Positions 7,234 to 17,522 are shown, counted from the stretch's first letter. The stretch: DNA of 64,000 nt from Xanthobacter sp. YC-JY1 (GCF_021730305.1 NZ_CP032674.1:4015001-4079000); one strand, 5' to 3'. Made by a program: numbers and translations. Notes: generated from the letters alone by a model not told the origin.

Positions 7234-8886
7234 ATGTATGTTTATGACGAGTTCGATCGCGCCTTTCTTCAGGAGCGCGTCGTTGAGTTCCGCGATCAGG
7301 TGGAACGCCGCCTCGCGGGCGAGCTGAACGAGGAGGAGTTCAAGCCGCTCCGTCTCATGAACGGCGTCTATCTGCAGCTCCATGCCTACATGCTCAGGGT
7401 GTGCATCCCCTACGGCACCCTCTCCGCGCGCCAGCTGCGCGCACTGGCGGCGGTGGCCCGCAAGTATGACCGGGGCTACGGCCATTTCACCACCCGGCAG
7501 AACATCCAGTTCAACTGGATCAAGCTCGCCGAGCTGCCGGACGCCATGGCGGATCTCGCCGAGGTGGTCATCCACGGCATCCAGACCTCTGGCAACTGCA
7601 TCCGCAACACCACCACGGACCCCTGGGCCGGCGCCGCCGCCGACGAGGTGGAGGACCCGCGCCTCTATGCCGAGGTAATTCGCCAGTGGTCGACGCTGCA
7701 CCCGGAATTCACCTACCTGCCGCGCAAGTTCAAGATCGCCATCACCGCCGCCAAGCACGACCGCGCCGCGATCCGCGTGCATGACGTGGGCCTGCGCCTG
7801 CACAAGCGCGACGGCAAGACCGGCTTCGAGGTGATGGTGGGCGGCGGGCTCGGCCGCTCGCCCTATATCGGCAAGACCATCCGCGACTTCCTGCCGGAGG
7901 AGGACCTGCTCTCCTATCTGGAAGCGATCCTGCGCACCTACAATCTCGGCGGCCGGCGCGACAACATCTACAAGGCGCGCATCAAGATCCAGGTGCACGA
8001 GATGGGCGCCGAGGCCTTCGCGCAGAAGGTCGAAGCCGAATGGGCCGAGATCCGCGACGGCGCGCTGAAGCTGGACAAGGCGGCGCTCGACGCCATCCGC
8101 GACCGCTTCCTCAATCCCGCGCTGGAAGATCTGGAAGACGCCCCGGCCTCGCTCGCCACGGCGCTGGCCGATCCCGACTTTGCCCGTTGGCACGCCAATT
8201 CCGTCGCCCCGCACAAGGCGAAGGGCCATGCCATCGTCACCCTGTCGCTGAAGCCCGTGGGCGCCCCGCCCGGCGACGCGACGGCGGACCAGATGGACGC
8301 CATCGCCGACCTCGCCGACGCATATGCCTATGGCGAGATCCGCGTTGCCCACGAGCAGAACCTCACCCTGCCCTATGTGCGCCAGAAGGATCTTCCGGCC
8401 CTGTGGGCGAAGCTGAAGGCCATCGGCGTCGCCACCCCCAATGTCGGGCTCATCTCCGACATCATCGCCTGCCCCGGCCTCGATTATTGCTCGCTGGCCA
8501 ATGCGCGCTCCATTCCCGTCGCGCAGAAACTCACCGAGCGGTTTGCGGACGATGCCCGCATCGCCGACATCGGCCGGCTGCACCTCAACATTTCCGGCTG
8601 CATCAATGCCTGCGGCCACCACCATGTGGGCCACATCGGCATCCTCGGGGTGGAGAAGAAGGACGAGGAATTCTTCCAGATCACCCTCGGCGGCAAGGGC
8701 AATTCCAAGGCCCGCATCGGCGAGCTGATCGGCCCGGCCGTGTCCGAGGGCGAGGTGGTGGACGTGGTGGAGCGGCTGGTAGAGACCTATCTCGACCTGC
8801 GCACCTCGCCTGCCGAAACCTTCATCGCCGCGGTTCAGCGGCTCGGCACCGACCCCTTCAAGGAGCGCGCCTATGCCCCTCGTTAA
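7234..8886 (+). CDS. cysI: Assimilatory sulfite (nitrite/sulfite) reductase hemoprotein
   Basis: A 550-residue siroheme/4Fe-4S reductase that reduces sulfite to sulfide with six electrons. The cluster-siroheme ligand motif is complete: C413-x5-C419 (CPGLDYC) and C456-x3-C460 (CINAC), the second followed by GHHHVG. The N-terminal segment GYGHFTTRQNIQFNW is the conserved siroheme-contacting region. The position between DUF2849 and DUF934 genes and before cysH argues for sulfite rather than nitrite as substrate. No CysJ flavoprotein gene is adjacent, so electrons probably come from ferredoxin or a reductase encoded elsewhere. Its end overlaps the DUF934 start by 14 bases. Confidence 0.93.
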   Translation: MYVYDEFDRAFLQERVVEFRDQVERRLAGELNEEEFKPLRLMNGVYLQLHAYMLRVCIPYGTLSARQLRALAAVARKYDRGYGHFTTRQNIQFNWIKLAELPDAMADLAEVVIHGIQTSGNCIRNTTTDPWAGAAADEVEDPRLYAEVIRQWSTLHPEFTYLPRKFKIAITAAKHDRAAIRVHDVGLRLHKRDGKTGFEVMVGGGLGRSPYIGKTIRDFLPEEDLLSYLEAILRTYNLGGRRDNIYKARIKIQVHEMGAEAFAQKVEAEWAEIRDGALKLDKAALDAIRDRFLNPALEDLEDAPASLATALADPDFARWHANSVAPHKAKGHAIVTLSLKPVGAPPGDATADQMDAIADLADAYAYGEIRVAHEQNLTLPYVRQKDLPALWAKLKAIGVATPNVGLISDIIACPGLDYCSLANARSIPVAQKLTERFADDARIADIGRLHLNISGCINACGHHHVGHIGILGVEKKDEEFFQITLGGKGNSKARIGELIGPAVSEGEVVDVVERLVETYLDLRTSPAETFIAAVQRLGTDPFKERAYAPR

Positions 8887-9385
8887 GAACGGCGCGCCCG
8901 CCGAGGACATCTTCACCGCCGTCGCCGACGACGCGGCCCTGCCCGACGGGCCGGTGCTGGTCTCCGCCGAGCGCTTCCTGAAGGAGGCCGACACCCTCGT
9001 CGCGCGCAACGACGAGATCGGCGTCCTCTGGCCCAACGCCCGGGACGTGGCGGAGCTGAAGCCCTACCTCTCCCGCCTCTCCGTGGTGGCGCTGACCTTC
9101 CCCAAGTTCCGCGACGGCCGCGCCTACAGCCAGGCGCGCCTGCTGCGCGAGCGCTACGGCTTCAAGGGCGAGCTGCGGGCGGTGGGCAACGTGCTGCGCG
9201 ACCAGGCGCTGATGATGGCGCGCGCCGGCTTTGATGCCTTCGCCTTCGAGAAGGCGGCGGATGCCGAGGCCTTCAACAAGGCCCTCGCCACCTATTCCCA
9301 CTTCTACCAGCCGACCGGCGATGGGCGGGCCACGGCCCGCGACGTGCGGGTCGCGCATGCGGGCCCCGCGCCCGTGGAGGGATGA
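8873..9385 (+). CDS. DUF934 protein of the sulfur assimilation operon
   Basis: A 170-residue DUF934 protein without membrane span or signal. Conserved-looking segments are LTFPKFRDGRAYSQARLLRER and GNVLRDQALMMARAGFDAF, the family hallmark. DUF934 genes sit next to cysI and cysH in many proteobacteria and are often annotated as putative oxidoreductases, but no activity is proven that I know of. Overlap with cysI and a 6-bp gap to cysH show one transcript. Inferred role: helper of sulfite or APS reduction. Confidence 0.85.
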   Translation: MPLVKNGAPAEDIFTAVADDAALPDGPVLVSAERFLKEADTLVARNDEIGVLWPNARDVAELKPYLSRLSVVALTFPKFRDGRAYSQARLLRERYGFKGELRAVGNVLRDQALMMARAGFDAFAFEKAADAEAFNKALATYSHFYQPTGDGRATARDVRVAHAGPAPVEG

Positions 9386-9391
9386 CCTGAG

Positions 9392-10102
9392 ATGAACGCT
9401 CTTGAGCGGGCCGCTCCCCGCCTCGATCTCGACGCACTGAACGCGCGGCTGGAAAACGCCTCGCCGCTGGACGTGATCGCCGCCGGCCTCGCTGCCTTTC
9501 CGGGCCGCATTGCCGCCGTGTCCTCCTTCGGTACCGAATCGGCCGTGCTGCTGCACATGATCGCGCAGGTGGATCCGGCGACGCCGATCCTCTTCCTCGA
9601 TACCGGCCACCTGTTCGAGGAGACGCTGGCCTATCGCGACACGCTCGCCGGCCATCTCGGCCTCACCAACGTGCAGACCTTCTCGCCCGATCCTGCAGCT
9701 TTGGCCGCGCGCGATCCGGAGCGGGGCCTGTGGTCCGACAATGCGGACGCCTGCTGCGCCCTGCGCAAGGTGGAGCCGCTGGCCCGCGCGCTCGCGCCCT
9801 ATGGCGCGTGGTTCAACGGCCGCAAGCGCTACCAGGCCTCCACCCGCACCGCCATCGCGCTGGTGGAGCAGGACGGGGAGCGGGTGAAGTTCAATCCCCT
9901 CGCCGCCATGGGCCGGGACGAACTCGTCGGCTACATGGACGCCCACGGTCTGCCTCGGCACCCGTTGGAAAAGCACGGCTTCGCCTCCATCGGCTGCATG
10001 CCCTGCACCTCCCGCGTCCAGCCCGGCGAGGACCCGCGCGCCGGCCGCTGGCGCGGCAAGGCCAAGACCGAATGCGGTATCCATTTCGGAGACGGGATTT
10101 AG
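9392..10102 (+). CDS. cysH: Phosphoadenylyl/adenylyl-sulfate reductase, APS-reductase type
   Basis: A 236-residue thioredoxin-dependent reductase releasing sulfite from activated sulfate. The PP-loop region reads SSFGTESAVLLH. Four cysteines expected for a 4Fe-4S cluster are present (Cys121-Cys122 and Cys202-x2-Cys205, CMPC), and the catalytic cysteine is Cys228 in TECGIH near the C-terminus. The Fe-S cysteines mark the bacterial APS reductase class; the E. coli PAPS reductase lacks them. So this organism probably reduces APS directly and needs no CysC step, an inference from family knowledge. It is the last gene of the DUF2849-cysI-DUF934-cysH unit. Confidence 0.93.
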   Translation: MNALERAAPRLDLDALNARLENASPLDVIAAGLAAFPGRIAAVSSFGTESAVLLHMIAQVDPATPILFLDTGHLFEETLAYRDTLAGHLGLTNVQTFSPDPAALAARDPERGLWSDNADACCALRKVEPLARALAPYGAWFNGRKRYQASTRTAIALVEQDGERVKFNPLAAMGRDELVGYMDAHGLPRHPLEKHGFASIGCMPCTSRVQPGEDPRAGRWRGKAKTECGIHFGDGI

Positions 10103-10106
10103 ATTT

Positions 10107-10198
10107 AATTCCATCGAATTTATGATATATGGGTTGACCGCGCGTCGTGCTGATGCAATCGTTCGTTTCATCGAACGACTATTCTGAATGACGAACGA
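10107..10198. promoter_or_regulatory. Inverted repeats upstream of sbp
   Basis: In the AT-rich gap between cysH and sbp there are two dyads: AATTC-CATC-GAATT at 10107-10120 and TCGTTCG-N6-CGAACGA at 10159-10178. The right arm CGAACGA recurs as a direct repeat at 10192-10198. These look like sites for a regulator of sulfate uptake, giving sbp-cysTWA its own promoter; the regulator is not identifiable from sequence. Confidence 0.45.
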
Positions 10199-10217
10199 AT
10201 TCGCCGGAGGTCTTCCC

Positions 10218-11234
10218 ATGTCGTCTCGCCGCACGTTCCTGCGCACGGGCATTGCCGCCGCCACGGCGCTCGCGCTTTCGGCCGGCGCTGTCGCCGCCGC
10301 CGACATCACGCTGCTGAACGTCTCCTACGACCCGACCCGCGAGCTTTATGTGGACGTCAACAAGGCGTTCGCGGCCGAGTGGGCGAAGGCGCACCCCGGC
10401 GACACGGTGAAGATCAACCAGTCCCATGGCGGCTCGGGCAAGCAGGCGCGTTCCGTCATCGACGGCCTCGAGGCCGACGTGGTGACGCTCGCCCTCGCCT
10501 ATGACATCGATGCCATCGCCGAGAAGGGCTACCTCGCCAAGGACTGGCAGAAGCGCCTGCCCGACAATGCTTCGCCCTACACCTCCACCATCGTCTTCCT
10601 GGTCCGCAAGGGGAATCCCAAGGGCATCAAGGATTGGGACGATCTGGTGAAGCCTGGCATCAAGGTGGTCACCCCCAATCCGAAGACCTCCGGCGGCGCC
10701 CGCTGGAACTATCTCGGCGCCTGGGGCTACGCGCTGAAGAAGAATGGCGGCGACGAGGCCAAGGCCAAGGATTTCGTGAAGGCGCTCTACAAGAACGCCC
10801 CCGTGCTCGATACCGGCGCCCGCGGCGCCACCGTCACCTTCGTCGAGCGCAACATCGGCGACGTGCTCATCGCCTGGGAGAACGAGGCCTATCTCTCGGT
10901 GAACGAGCTCGGCCCCGACAAGTTCGACATCGTGACCCCCTCCGTCTCCATCCTCGCCGAGCCGCCGGTGGCCGTGGTGGACAAGGTGGTGGACAAGAAG
11001 GGCACGCGCGCCATCTCGGAAGCCTATCTGAAATTCCTCTACACCCCGGTCGGCCAGGAGATCGCGGCGAAGAACTATTACCGTCCGCGCGACGAGCAGG
11101 TGGCGGCCAAGTACAAGGACAAGTTCGCCAAGGTCGACCTCTTCACCATCGATCAGGTCTTCGGCGGCTGGCAGAAGGCGCAGAAGACCCACTTCGCCGA
11201 CGGCGGCGTGTTCGACCAGATCACCGGCAACTGA
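10218..11234 (+). CDS. sbp: Sulfate/thiosulfate-binding periplasmic protein
   Basis: A 338-residue solute-binding protein for sulfate or thiosulfate ABC import. The N-terminus carries a twin-arginine-like signal (SRRTFLR followed by a hydrophobic stretch and an AVAAADI cleavage region), so export by the Tat route is likely. The mature part contains the family segments [28 protein letters not shown] and [13 protein letters not shown]. The ATG at 10218 follows a GGAGG ribosome-binding site. It leads the sbp-cysT-cysW-cysA transport unit, and ligand assignment rests on that context plus family resemblance. Confidence 0.93.
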   Translation: MSSRRTFLRTGIAAATALALSAGAVAAADITLLNVSYDPTRELYVDVNKAFAAEWAKAHPGDTVKINQSHGGSGKQARSVIDGLEADVVTLALAYDIDAIAEKGYLAKDWQKRLPDNASPYTSTIVFLVRKGNPKGIKDWDDLVKPGIKVVTPNPKTSGGARWNYLGAWGYALKKNGGDEAKAKDFVKALYKNAPVLDTGARGATVTFVERNIGDVLIAWENEAYLSVNELGPDKFDIVTPSVSILAEPPVAVVDKVVDKKGTRAISEAYLKFLYTPVGQEIAAKNYYRPRDEQVAAKYKDKFAKVDLFTIDQVFGGWQKAQKTHFADGGVFDQITGN

Positions 11235-11345
11235 TCCTGCCGTCCATCCATCCTGCGGCCGCCGCCCTCGGGAGCCTTCCTGATGGCGGTGGCCGCGGCC
11301 TTTAGAGCGAGCGACGCAGAAGCGTCGCCGGACTATAAACCTTCC

Positions 11346-12200
11346 ATGAGCGCCTCATCGTCCCGCCTCACATTCCGGCAGCCGAGCGTGATCCCCGGCT
11401 TTGGCCTCACGCTGGGCCTCACCTTGACGTGGCTGGGGCTCATCGTCCTGCTGCCGCTGTCGGCGCTGTTCATCAAGACGAGCGAACTGTCGCTGGAGCG
11501 CTTCATCGCCATCGTCACGGCGACGCGCACGCTCCATGCGCTGCAGGTGTCGTTCGGCCTCGCCTTCGGCGCCGCGCTCATCAACATGGTGTTCGGCGCC
11601 ATCGTGGTGTGGGTGCTGGTGCGCTACGACTTCCCCGGCAAGAAGATCGTCGATGCGCTCATCGACATCCCCTTCGCGCTGCCCACGGCGGTGGCCGGCA
11701 TCGCGCTGACCTCGCTCTATGCCGAGAACGGCTGGGTCGGCTCGCTGCTCGCGCCGCTGGGCATCCAGGTGTCGTTCACGCCTCTCGGCATCCTCGTCGC
11801 CCTCCTCTTCATCGGCCTGCCCTTCGTGGTGCGGACCGTGCAGCCGGTGCTGGCAGACCTCGATCAGGAGCTGGAAGACGCCGCCGCCAGCCTCGGCGCC
11901 ACGCGCACGCAGGCCCTTGTGCGCGTCGTGCTGCCCTCGGTGTGGCCGGCGCTGCTCACCGGCTTCGCCCTCGCCTTCGCGCGGGCGGTGGGTGAATACG
12001 GCTCCGTCATCTTCATCGCCGGCAACCTGCCCGGCGTGTCCGAGATCGCCCCGCTGCTCATCGTCATCCGGCTGGAGGAGTTCCGCTATGCGGACGCCAC
12101 CGCCATCGCGACGGTGATGCTGGTGGCCTCCTTCGTCCTGCTGCTCATCATCAACCGCCTCCAGCGCTGGGCGGAGCTGCGCGGGAGCAAGCACGGATGA
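11346..12200 (+). CDS. cysT: Sulfate/thiosulfate ABC transporter permease CysT
   Basis: A 284-residue inner-membrane permease with about six hydrophobic spans. The cytoplasmic EAA loop that docks on CysA is seen as [20 protein letters not shown]. The segment [21 protein letters not shown] is characteristic of CysT/CysU. The ATG at 11346 fits the family start; an earlier in-frame ATG at 11283 would add unlikely residues. The stop overlaps the cysW ATG by four bases. Confidence 0.92.
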   Translation: MSASSSRLTFRQPSVIPGFGLTLGLTLTWLGLIVLLPLSALFIKTSELSLERFIAIVTATRTLHALQVSFGLAFGAALINMVFGAIVVWVLVRYDFPGKKIVDALIDIPFALPTAVAGIALTSLYAENGWVGSLLAPLGIQVSFTPLGILVALLFIGLPFVVRTVQPVLADLDQELEDAAASLGATRTQALVRVVLPSVWPALLTGFALAFARAVGEYGSVIFIAGNLPGVSEIAPLLIVIRLEEFRYADATAIATVMLVASFVLLLIINRLQRWAELRGSKHG

Positions 12201-13123
12201 ACGCCCTCGACCAGACGCCCGGTCATCCCGTTGCCCACGGCGCCAGCGAGGGCCTGCCCTCGGCGCTGGAGCAGTCGCACACCCATGCGGCGCATCGCGG
12301 CCGCCCGGTGCGCACGGAGCCGCGGGGTGTGCGCATCATCCTGACAGTGATCGCCCTCGCCTTCGTCGGCCTGTTCATCGGCCTGCCGCTGGTGACGGTG
12401 TTCTACGAAGCCTTCAAGCGCGGCTGGCAGGCCTATGTGGCGGCGCTCGTCTCGCCGGATGCACTGGCCGCAATCCAGCTCACCCTCATCGTCGCGGTCA
12501 TCTCAGTGGTGGCGAACCTGCTGTTCGGGCTGGTGGCGGCGTGGTCCATCGCCAAGTTCGAGTTTCCCGGCAAAAGCCTCCTCATCACCCTCATCGACCT
12601 GCCCTTCTCGGTCTCGCCGGTGGTGGCGGGCCTCATCTACGTGCTCCTGTTCGGCTCGCAGGGCCTGTTCGCCGCCTACCTGCAGGCGTGGGACATCAAG
12701 ATCATCTTCGCACTGCCGGGCATCGTGCTCGCCACCATCTTCGTCACCTTCCCGTTCGTTGCGCGCGAATTGATCCCGCTGATGCAGGAGCAGGGCACGG
12801 CGGAGGAAGAGGCAGCCATCTCGCTCGGCGCCTCCGGCCTCTCCACCTTCTTTCGGGTGACGCTGCCCAACGTGAAATGGGCGCTGCTCTACGGCGTGCT
12901 GCTCTGCAACGCGCGCGCCATGGGCGAGTTCGGCGCGGTCTCGGTGGTGTCCGGCCATGTGCGCGGCCTCACCAACACCATGCCGCTGCACATCGAGATC
13001 CTCTATAACGAATACCAGTTCGTCGCCTCCTTCGCGGTGGCGTCCCTGCTGGCGCTGCTGGCGCTCGTCACGCTGATCGCCAAGACCATTCTCGAACACC
13101 GCCTCGCCGAGGAAGACAGATGA
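12197..13123 (+). CDS. cysW: Sulfate/thiosulfate ABC transporter permease CysW
   Basis: A 308-residue partner permease. The first 45 residues form a hydrophilic, His-rich N-terminus (SHTHAAHRG) not needed in the family, then six spans follow. The EAA loop reads [20 protein letters not shown], and [20 protein letters not shown] is the CysW-specific counterpart of the CysT segment. It overlaps both neighbours by four bases (ATGA), consistent with equimolar synthesis of the CysTW heterodimer. Confidence 0.92.
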   Translation: MNALDQTPGHPVAHGASEGLPSALEQSHTHAAHRGRPVRTEPRGVRIILTVIALAFVGLFIGLPLVTVFYEAFKRGWQAYVAALVSPDALAAIQLTLIVAVISVVANLLFGLVAAWSIAKFEFPGKSLLITLIDLPFSVSPVVAGLIYVLLFGSQGLFAAYLQAWDIKIIFALPGIVLATIFVTFPFVARELIPLMQEQGTAEEEAAISLGASGLSTFFRVTLPNVKWALLYGVLLCNARAMGEFGAVSVVSGHVRGLTNTMPLHIEILYNEYQFVASFAVASLLALLALVTLIAKTILEHRLAEEDR

Positions 13124-14163
13124 CCATCGACGTCGTCGGCGTCACCAAGCGCTTCAAGACCTTCGCCGCGCTCGACAATGTGAGCCTCACCATCCGCACC
13201 GGCGAGCTGGTTGCCCTGCTCGGCCCCTCGGGCTCGGGCAAAACCACGCTCCTGCGCATCATCGCCGGCCTCGAATGGCCCGATTCTGGCGAAGTCCGGT
13301 TCGATGGGGAGGATGCGCTCTCCCGCTCCGTGCGCGAGCGCAACGTGGGCTTCGTGTTCCAGCACTACGCTTTGTTCCGGCACATGAACGTGTTCGAGAA
13401 CGTGGCCTTCGGCCTGCGCGTGCGCCGGGGCGCGGACAAGCTGCCCGAGGCCGCCATCCGCGCAAAGGTCAACGAGCTGCTGCACCTCGTGCAGATCGAC
13501 TGGCTGGCCGAGCGCTATCCCGCCCAGCTTTCCGGCGGCCAGCGCCAGCGCGTGGCGCTCGCCCGCGCGCTCGCCATCTCCCCCAAGGTGCTGCTGCTGG
13601 ACGAGCCCTTTGGCGCGCTCGACGCCAAGGTGCGCAAGGAGCTGCGCCGCTGGCTCCGCCACCTGCACGAGGAACTGCCCGTCACCTCCGTGCTCGTCAC
13701 CCACGATCAGGAAGAGGCGCTGGAGCTGGCTGACCGCGTGGTGGTGATGGGCCACGGCAAGATCGAGCAGGTGGGCTCCCCCGGCGAGGTCTATGACAAT
13801 CCCGCCACCGCCTTCGTCCATGATTTCATCGGCGAGACCATTGCGCTCCCCGGCGAGGTGAAGGGCGGCGCGCTCTATCTCGGCGGCCGGCCGCTGGGGC
13901 TCGATCCGCAGGGCGTCGCCGACGGGCCCGCCCGCATCCTGGCGCGGCCGCATGACGTGGACCTCGCCGATCCCTCGTCGACCGCCATCTCCGGCAAGGT
14001 GCTCTCCGTGCGCACCTTCGGCCCGACGCGGCGTGCCGACGTTGAACTGGCCGGAAGTTCCGGCCCGGTGGTGGTGGAAGCCGCCGTGCCCCACGGCCAG
14101 GATCTCGCCCCGGGCACCCAAGTCGGCCTCAAGCCGCGCCGCTACAAGGTGTTCGCCGCCTGA
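13120..14163 (+). CDS. cysA: Sulfate/thiosulfate ABC transporter ATP-binding protein
   Basis: A 347-residue ATPase that drives the CysTW permease. Walker A is [10 protein letters not shown] at about residues 32-41, the signature is [15 protein letters not shown], and Walker B with D-loop is [12 protein letters not shown]. After about residue 235 comes a TOBE-type regulatory domain, as in other CysA proteins. It starts in an ATGA overlap with cysW and closes the uptake operon. Confidence 0.94.
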   Translation: MTIDVVGVTKRFKTFAALDNVSLTIRTGELVALLGPSGSGKTTLLRIIAGLEWPDSGEVRFDGEDALSRSVRERNVGFVFQHYALFRHMNVFENVAFGLRVRRGADKLPEAAIRAKVNELLHLVQIDWLAERYPAQLSGGQRQRVALARALAISPKVLLLDEPFGALDAKVRKELRRWLRHLHEELPVTSVLVTHDQEEALELADRVVVMGHGKIEQVGSPGEVYDNPATAFVHDFIGETIALPGEVKGGALYLGGRPLGLDPQGVADGPARILARPHDVDLADPSSTAISGKVLSVRTFGPTRRADVELAGSSGPVVVEAAVPHGQDLAPGTQVGLKPRRYKVFAA

Positions 14164-14256
14164 GGAGGCGGCAATGGCACGTTTTCGCCATCAGGGCGTG
14201 CTGACCTACCGTGCATGGGGCGCGCCATCGCGCCTCGCTGACCGGAGTTTGCCGCC

Positions 14257-14442
14257 GTGCCGCCGTTCGTTGTCGTTGCCCTGGGTGCCATGGGCGCCGT
14301 GGCGCTCGCCAAGCTGATCTCGTCCGAGACGCGCCGGGTCAACGAGGCCCTGGACCGCCGCCGAAAGGCGGAGGCCGGCGACCTGAAGACGGTGCGGCTG
14401 GAGCGCGATCCCGCCACCGGCGAATATCGCCCGCGCGGCTGA
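14257..14442 (+). CDS. Small single-span membrane protein
   Basis: A 61-residue protein starting at GTG with a GGAG ribosome-binding site about 10 bases before. One membrane span (residues 3-20) is followed by a charged cytoplasmic tail (RRKAEAG..VRLERDPATGEYRP). Codon use resembles the neighbours. The tail ending in DPATGEYRP recalls short rhizobial hypothetical proteins. No function can be stated; the location after cysA may be incidental. Confidence 0.6.
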   Translation: MPPFVVVALGAMGAVALAKLISSETRRVNEALDRRRKAEAGDLKTVRLERDPATGEYRPRG

Positions 14443-14475
14443 CGCACCCCGCCATCATCCCATCCTGATCTGATC

Positions 14476-15477
14476 TCAGTCCCGGGAGGGCGCGCAGGCC
14501 GCGGCCGGCGGGCATGTGCCCGTGGCCAGGCCGACGGCGCCGGTGTTCCGGTTGTCGCGCGCTGCCCGCCGCGCGGCACGGCTCTTCGCGTGCTCGCGCT
14601 GGATGGCGTAGAGGCCAGCCCCCACCACCAGCAGCATGCCGATGCTGGTCCAGGCATCCGGCAGATCGCCGAACACGAGATAGCCGGAGATGAGCGCCCC
14701 GAACACGAGGAGGTAGCGCATCGGCGAGAGGGACGAGATGGGCGCGTTGCGGAAGGCGAAGACCAGCAGCAGCGTGCCACCGCCGAACGACACCGCCGAC
14801 GCCACCAGATAGGCCAGCACCGTCGTGGACGGCACCTGCCAGCTCTCGAACGGCGCAAGCAGCGCGGCGGCGAGGCAGAAGGCCAGCGTTCCCGTGAGGC
14901 CCACCACCGACCCGGGAATCTCCGGCCCGATGCTGCGGGTGGAGATGTCGCGCGCCGCGCCAGTGAAGGCAGCGATGAGCGGCAGCAGGGCGATGAGGCT
15001 GAAGGTGGCGGGATCCGGCCGCGTTACGATCACCGCCCCGCAGAAGCCGACGATGATGGCCGACCAGCTGCGCCAGCCCACCTTCTCGCCCAGCAGGGGC
15101 ACGGCGAGGGCCGTCGTGATGAGCGGCGTCGCCATGTAGATGGTGGTGGTGGAGGCGATGGGCATCACCGCCAGCGCGGCGATATAGAGGAAGGTGGTGA
15201 AGGTATCGAGCGACGAGCGCACGATCACGCTGCGCCGGAACATGTAGCGCAGCGCGAGGAGATCACCCGAGGCCACGATCAGCCCGAGGAATAGGAAGCT
15301 CACCATCGCGGTGCGCAGGCCGAGGCCCTCGCTGAGGGGCACCTCGCGCAGCGCCAGCTTCATGAAGGTGTCGTTGGTGATGAACAGGGCCATGGAGCAG
15401 ACCATGGCGATGAGGCCCTTAACCGCCGAGACCGGCAGGTGGGCGGCAGGGCGCTGCGCGGCGGCCTGGATGCTCAT
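14476..15477 (-). CDS. EamA/DMT family transporter
   Basis: A 333-residue inner-membrane protein with about ten hydrophobic spans arranged as two EamA repeats, the drug/metabolite exporter fold. The first repeat opens with LIAMVCSMALFITNDTFMKL, a pattern common in rhizobial S-adenosylmethionine/purine-type or riboflavin-like DMT carriers. The ATG at 15477 gives the expected cytoplasmic N-terminus; the residues before it in frame are non-family. Substrate unknown. It converges on the small membrane protein gene. Confidence 0.85.
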   Translation of the reverse strand: MSIQAAAQRPAAHLPVSAVKGLIAMVCSMALFITNDTFMKLALREVPLSEGLGLRTAMVSFLFLGLIVASGDLLALRYMFRRSVIVRSSLDTFTTFLYIAALAVMPIASTTTIYMATPLITTALAVPLLGEKVGWRSWSAIIVGFCGAVIVTRPDPATFSLIALLPLIAAFTGAARDISTRSIGPEIPGSVVGLTGTLAFCLAAALLAPFESWQVPSTTVLAYLVASAVSFGGGTLLLVFAFRNAPISSLSPMRYLLVFGALISGYLVFGDLPDAWTSIGMLLVVGAGLYAIQREHAKSRAARRAARDNRNTGAVGLATGTCPPAAACAPSRD

Positions 15478-15748
15478 GCCCTCGCTCCCGCGCCAGACAG
15501 GCGAAGGGAACGAACGATGGCGCCGGCGCAATCCCGGTGCAGTCTCACGTCAAACCTCGTAGATGGCGGGCGGCGGGGCGCGCCCCAAAACCGGCTTCAG
15601 GCCGTTGATTTATCTTCTCGACCAGATGTAGCTGATTTCGGGTAAAGACGCCCTGCGCTTTGCGCCGGCTCTCGCGCGTAAGCCCCTCGCCTGCGGCATG
15701 GCCCGGCCACGTCTTCGCCTCATTCTCGGCAGCCCCAGCCGCCCCGCT

Positions 15749-16807
15749 TCAGCCGCCGGTGGTGCTCATGTGCCGCCCGACCGCCGGCTGGCGGGTCTTG
15801 CGGTCGATCACGAAGTCATGGCCCTTGGGCTTGCGGAAGATGGCGTCGTCGATGGCCCGGTGCAGCAGGGCATCATCGGCAGAGGCACGCAGCGGCGCGC
15901 GCAGGTCGGCGGCGTCCTCCTGGCCGAGGCACATGTAAAGTGTGCCGGTGCAGGTGACGCGCACCCGGTTGCAGCCCTCGCAGAAATTGTGCGTCAGCGG
16001 CGTGATGAAGCCGAGCCGCCCGCCGGTCTCCTTCACCTCCACATAGCGGGCAGGGCCGCCGGTGCGGTAGGCGATGTCGGTGAGGGTGAAGCGCTCGGCC
16101 AGCTGCTCGCGCACGGTGGAAAGCGGCAGATACTGGTCCACCCGCTCCTCGCCCACCTCGCCGAGGGGCATCACCTCGATCAAGGAGAGGTCGTGGCCTT
16201 CGCCATGAGCCCACTCCATCATGGAGGCGATCTCGTGCTCGTTCACGTCCTTGAGCGCGACGGCGTTGATCTTGACCCGGATGCCGGCTGCCTGTGCCGC
16301 CTTCACGCCTTCCAGCACGCGGGCGAGATCGCCCCAGCGGGTGATGGCGCGGAACTTGGCCGGGTCCAGCGTGTCGATGGAGACGTTGATGCGCTTCACC
16401 CCGCAGGCAGCGAGGTCGGCCGCGTGGCGGGCGAGCTGCGAGCCGTTGGTGGTGACGGTCAGTTCGTCCAGCCGGCCGCTTTCAATGTGGCGGGAAAGGC
16501 TGCGGAACAGGGTCATCACGTCCCGCCGCACCAAAGGCTCGCCGCCGGTGAGGCGCAGCTTGCGCACGCCGCGCAGCACGAAGGCGCTGCACAGACGGTC
16601 CAGCTCCTCGAGCGACAGGAGATCCTGCTTGGGCAGGAAAGTCATGTGCTCGGACATGCAATAGACGCAGCGGAAGTCGCAGCGATCGGTGACGGAGACG
16701 CGCAGATAGGTGACGGCGCGGCCGAACGTGTCCACGAGGGGTCCGGCCTGCTGCGCGGCGGCGACACCCGGACGGTCGATCAGATCCCTGAGAAGATCAC
16801 TCACCAC
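15749..16807 (-). CDS. moaA: GTP 3',8-cyclase (molybdenum cofactor biosynthesis)
   Basis: A 352-residue radical SAM enzyme for the first step of molybdopterin synthesis. It carries the N-terminal 4Fe-4S motif C43-x3-C47-x2-C50 (CDFRCVYC), the SAM-binding [10 protein letters not shown], the second C-terminal cluster ([13 protein letters not shown]..) and the conserved terminal Gly-Gly (STTGG). The start is GTG at 16807. No other moa gene is adjacent. About 270 bp separating it from the DMT gene on the same strand hold no feature I can identify. Confidence 0.95.
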   Translation of the reverse strand: MVSDLLRDLIDRPGVAAAQQAGPLVDTFGRAVTYLRVSVTDRCDFRCVYCMSEHMTFLPKQDLLSLEELDRLCSAFVLRGVRKLRLTGGEPLVRRDVMTLFRSLSRHIESGRLDELTVTTNGSQLARHAADLAACGVKRINVSIDTLDPAKFRAITRWGDLARVLEGVKAAQAAGIRVKINAVALKDVNEHEIASMMEWAHGEGHDLSLIEVMPLGEVGEERVDQYLPLSTVREQLAERFTLTDIAYRTGGPARYVEVKETGGRLGFITPLTHNFCEGCNRVRVTCTGTLYMCLGQEDAADLRAPLRASADDALLHRAIDDAIFRKPKGHDFVIDRKTRQPAVGRHMSTTGG

Positions 16808-17029
16808 GCCACTCCCGAACCAGCCTTGCGTCTCCCGCGCCTTCCCCGTCCGCCGACTTGTGCCGGTCTTGATGCAGCCCAGCGCCCCGGATGCGGCAGA
16901 CGGCGGGCTTCGACGCTCGCCCTATATATCGTATGCAAGAGCGAGATGGATAGGGTCGCCGCCCGAACACGATGCCGTGTGAAATCAAAAGGCTCGGCCT
17001 TTCGCCCGATCGAAAAAGGACATCACGAA

Positions 17030-17407
17030 ATGGCTCCCGCGTCTGCCCCCGCCGCCGCCCCCTGGCCCACCGAGCTGCGCGTCGTCGACGACCGCCACAC
17101 GCTCTCCGTCACCTTCGAGGACGGGGCGAAATTCACCCTGCCCGCCGAGTATCTGAGGGTGGAAAGCCCCTCCGCCGAGGTCCAGGGCCACCAGCCGGAA
17201 GAGAAGATCACGGTGCCCGGCAAGCGGCAGGTGCGCATCGCGCAGGTGGAGCCGGTGGGCAACTACGCCGTCCGCCTCATCTTCGACGACGGCCACGGCA
17301 CCGGCCTCTACACCTGGGACCTGCTCTACAGCTACGGCGTGAACCAGGAGGAGAAGTTCGGCGCCTATCTCAAGGCGCTGGAGGCGCAGGGGCTCGCGCG
17401 CGGGTGA
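17030..17407 (+). CDS. DUF971 domain protein
   Basis: A 125-residue protein of the DUF971 family (the N-terminal domain type of gamma-butyrobetaine hydroxylase, also found alone next to Fe-S and molybdenum-cofactor genes). Typical segments are ELRVVDDRHTLSVTFEDG, LPAEYLRVESPSAEV, and GLYTWDLLYSYG near the end. The frame is open far upstream through moaA antisense, but the ATG at 17030 with an AAAGGA ribosome-binding site starts the domain. It diverges from moaA, so a shared 220-bp promoter region and a role in metal-cofactor assembly are possible but unproven. Confidence 0.85.
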   Translation: MAPASAPAAAPWPTELRVVDDRHTLSVTFEDGAKFTLPAEYLRVESPSAEVQGHQPEEKITVPGKRQVRIAQVEPVGNYAVRLIFDDGHGTGLYTWDLLYSYGVNQEEKFGAYLKALEAQGLARG

Positions 17408-17522
17408 AAGCCGCCTGCACGATGGCGTGAGCGCGTAACCCGCGAGCGCCTCAGGACGAAGGAGGACCGGGAGCGCCCGGTGGAAGCCTCATGCGGGCGG
17501 CATCCCGCAGGAGCCCCGCGCC

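Noticed and set aside
15698-17029. Long frame leading into the DUF971 gene
   Set aside because: It is antisense to moaA, which has both Fe-S motifs and the terminal Gly-Gly; the DUF971 domain begins at 17030.
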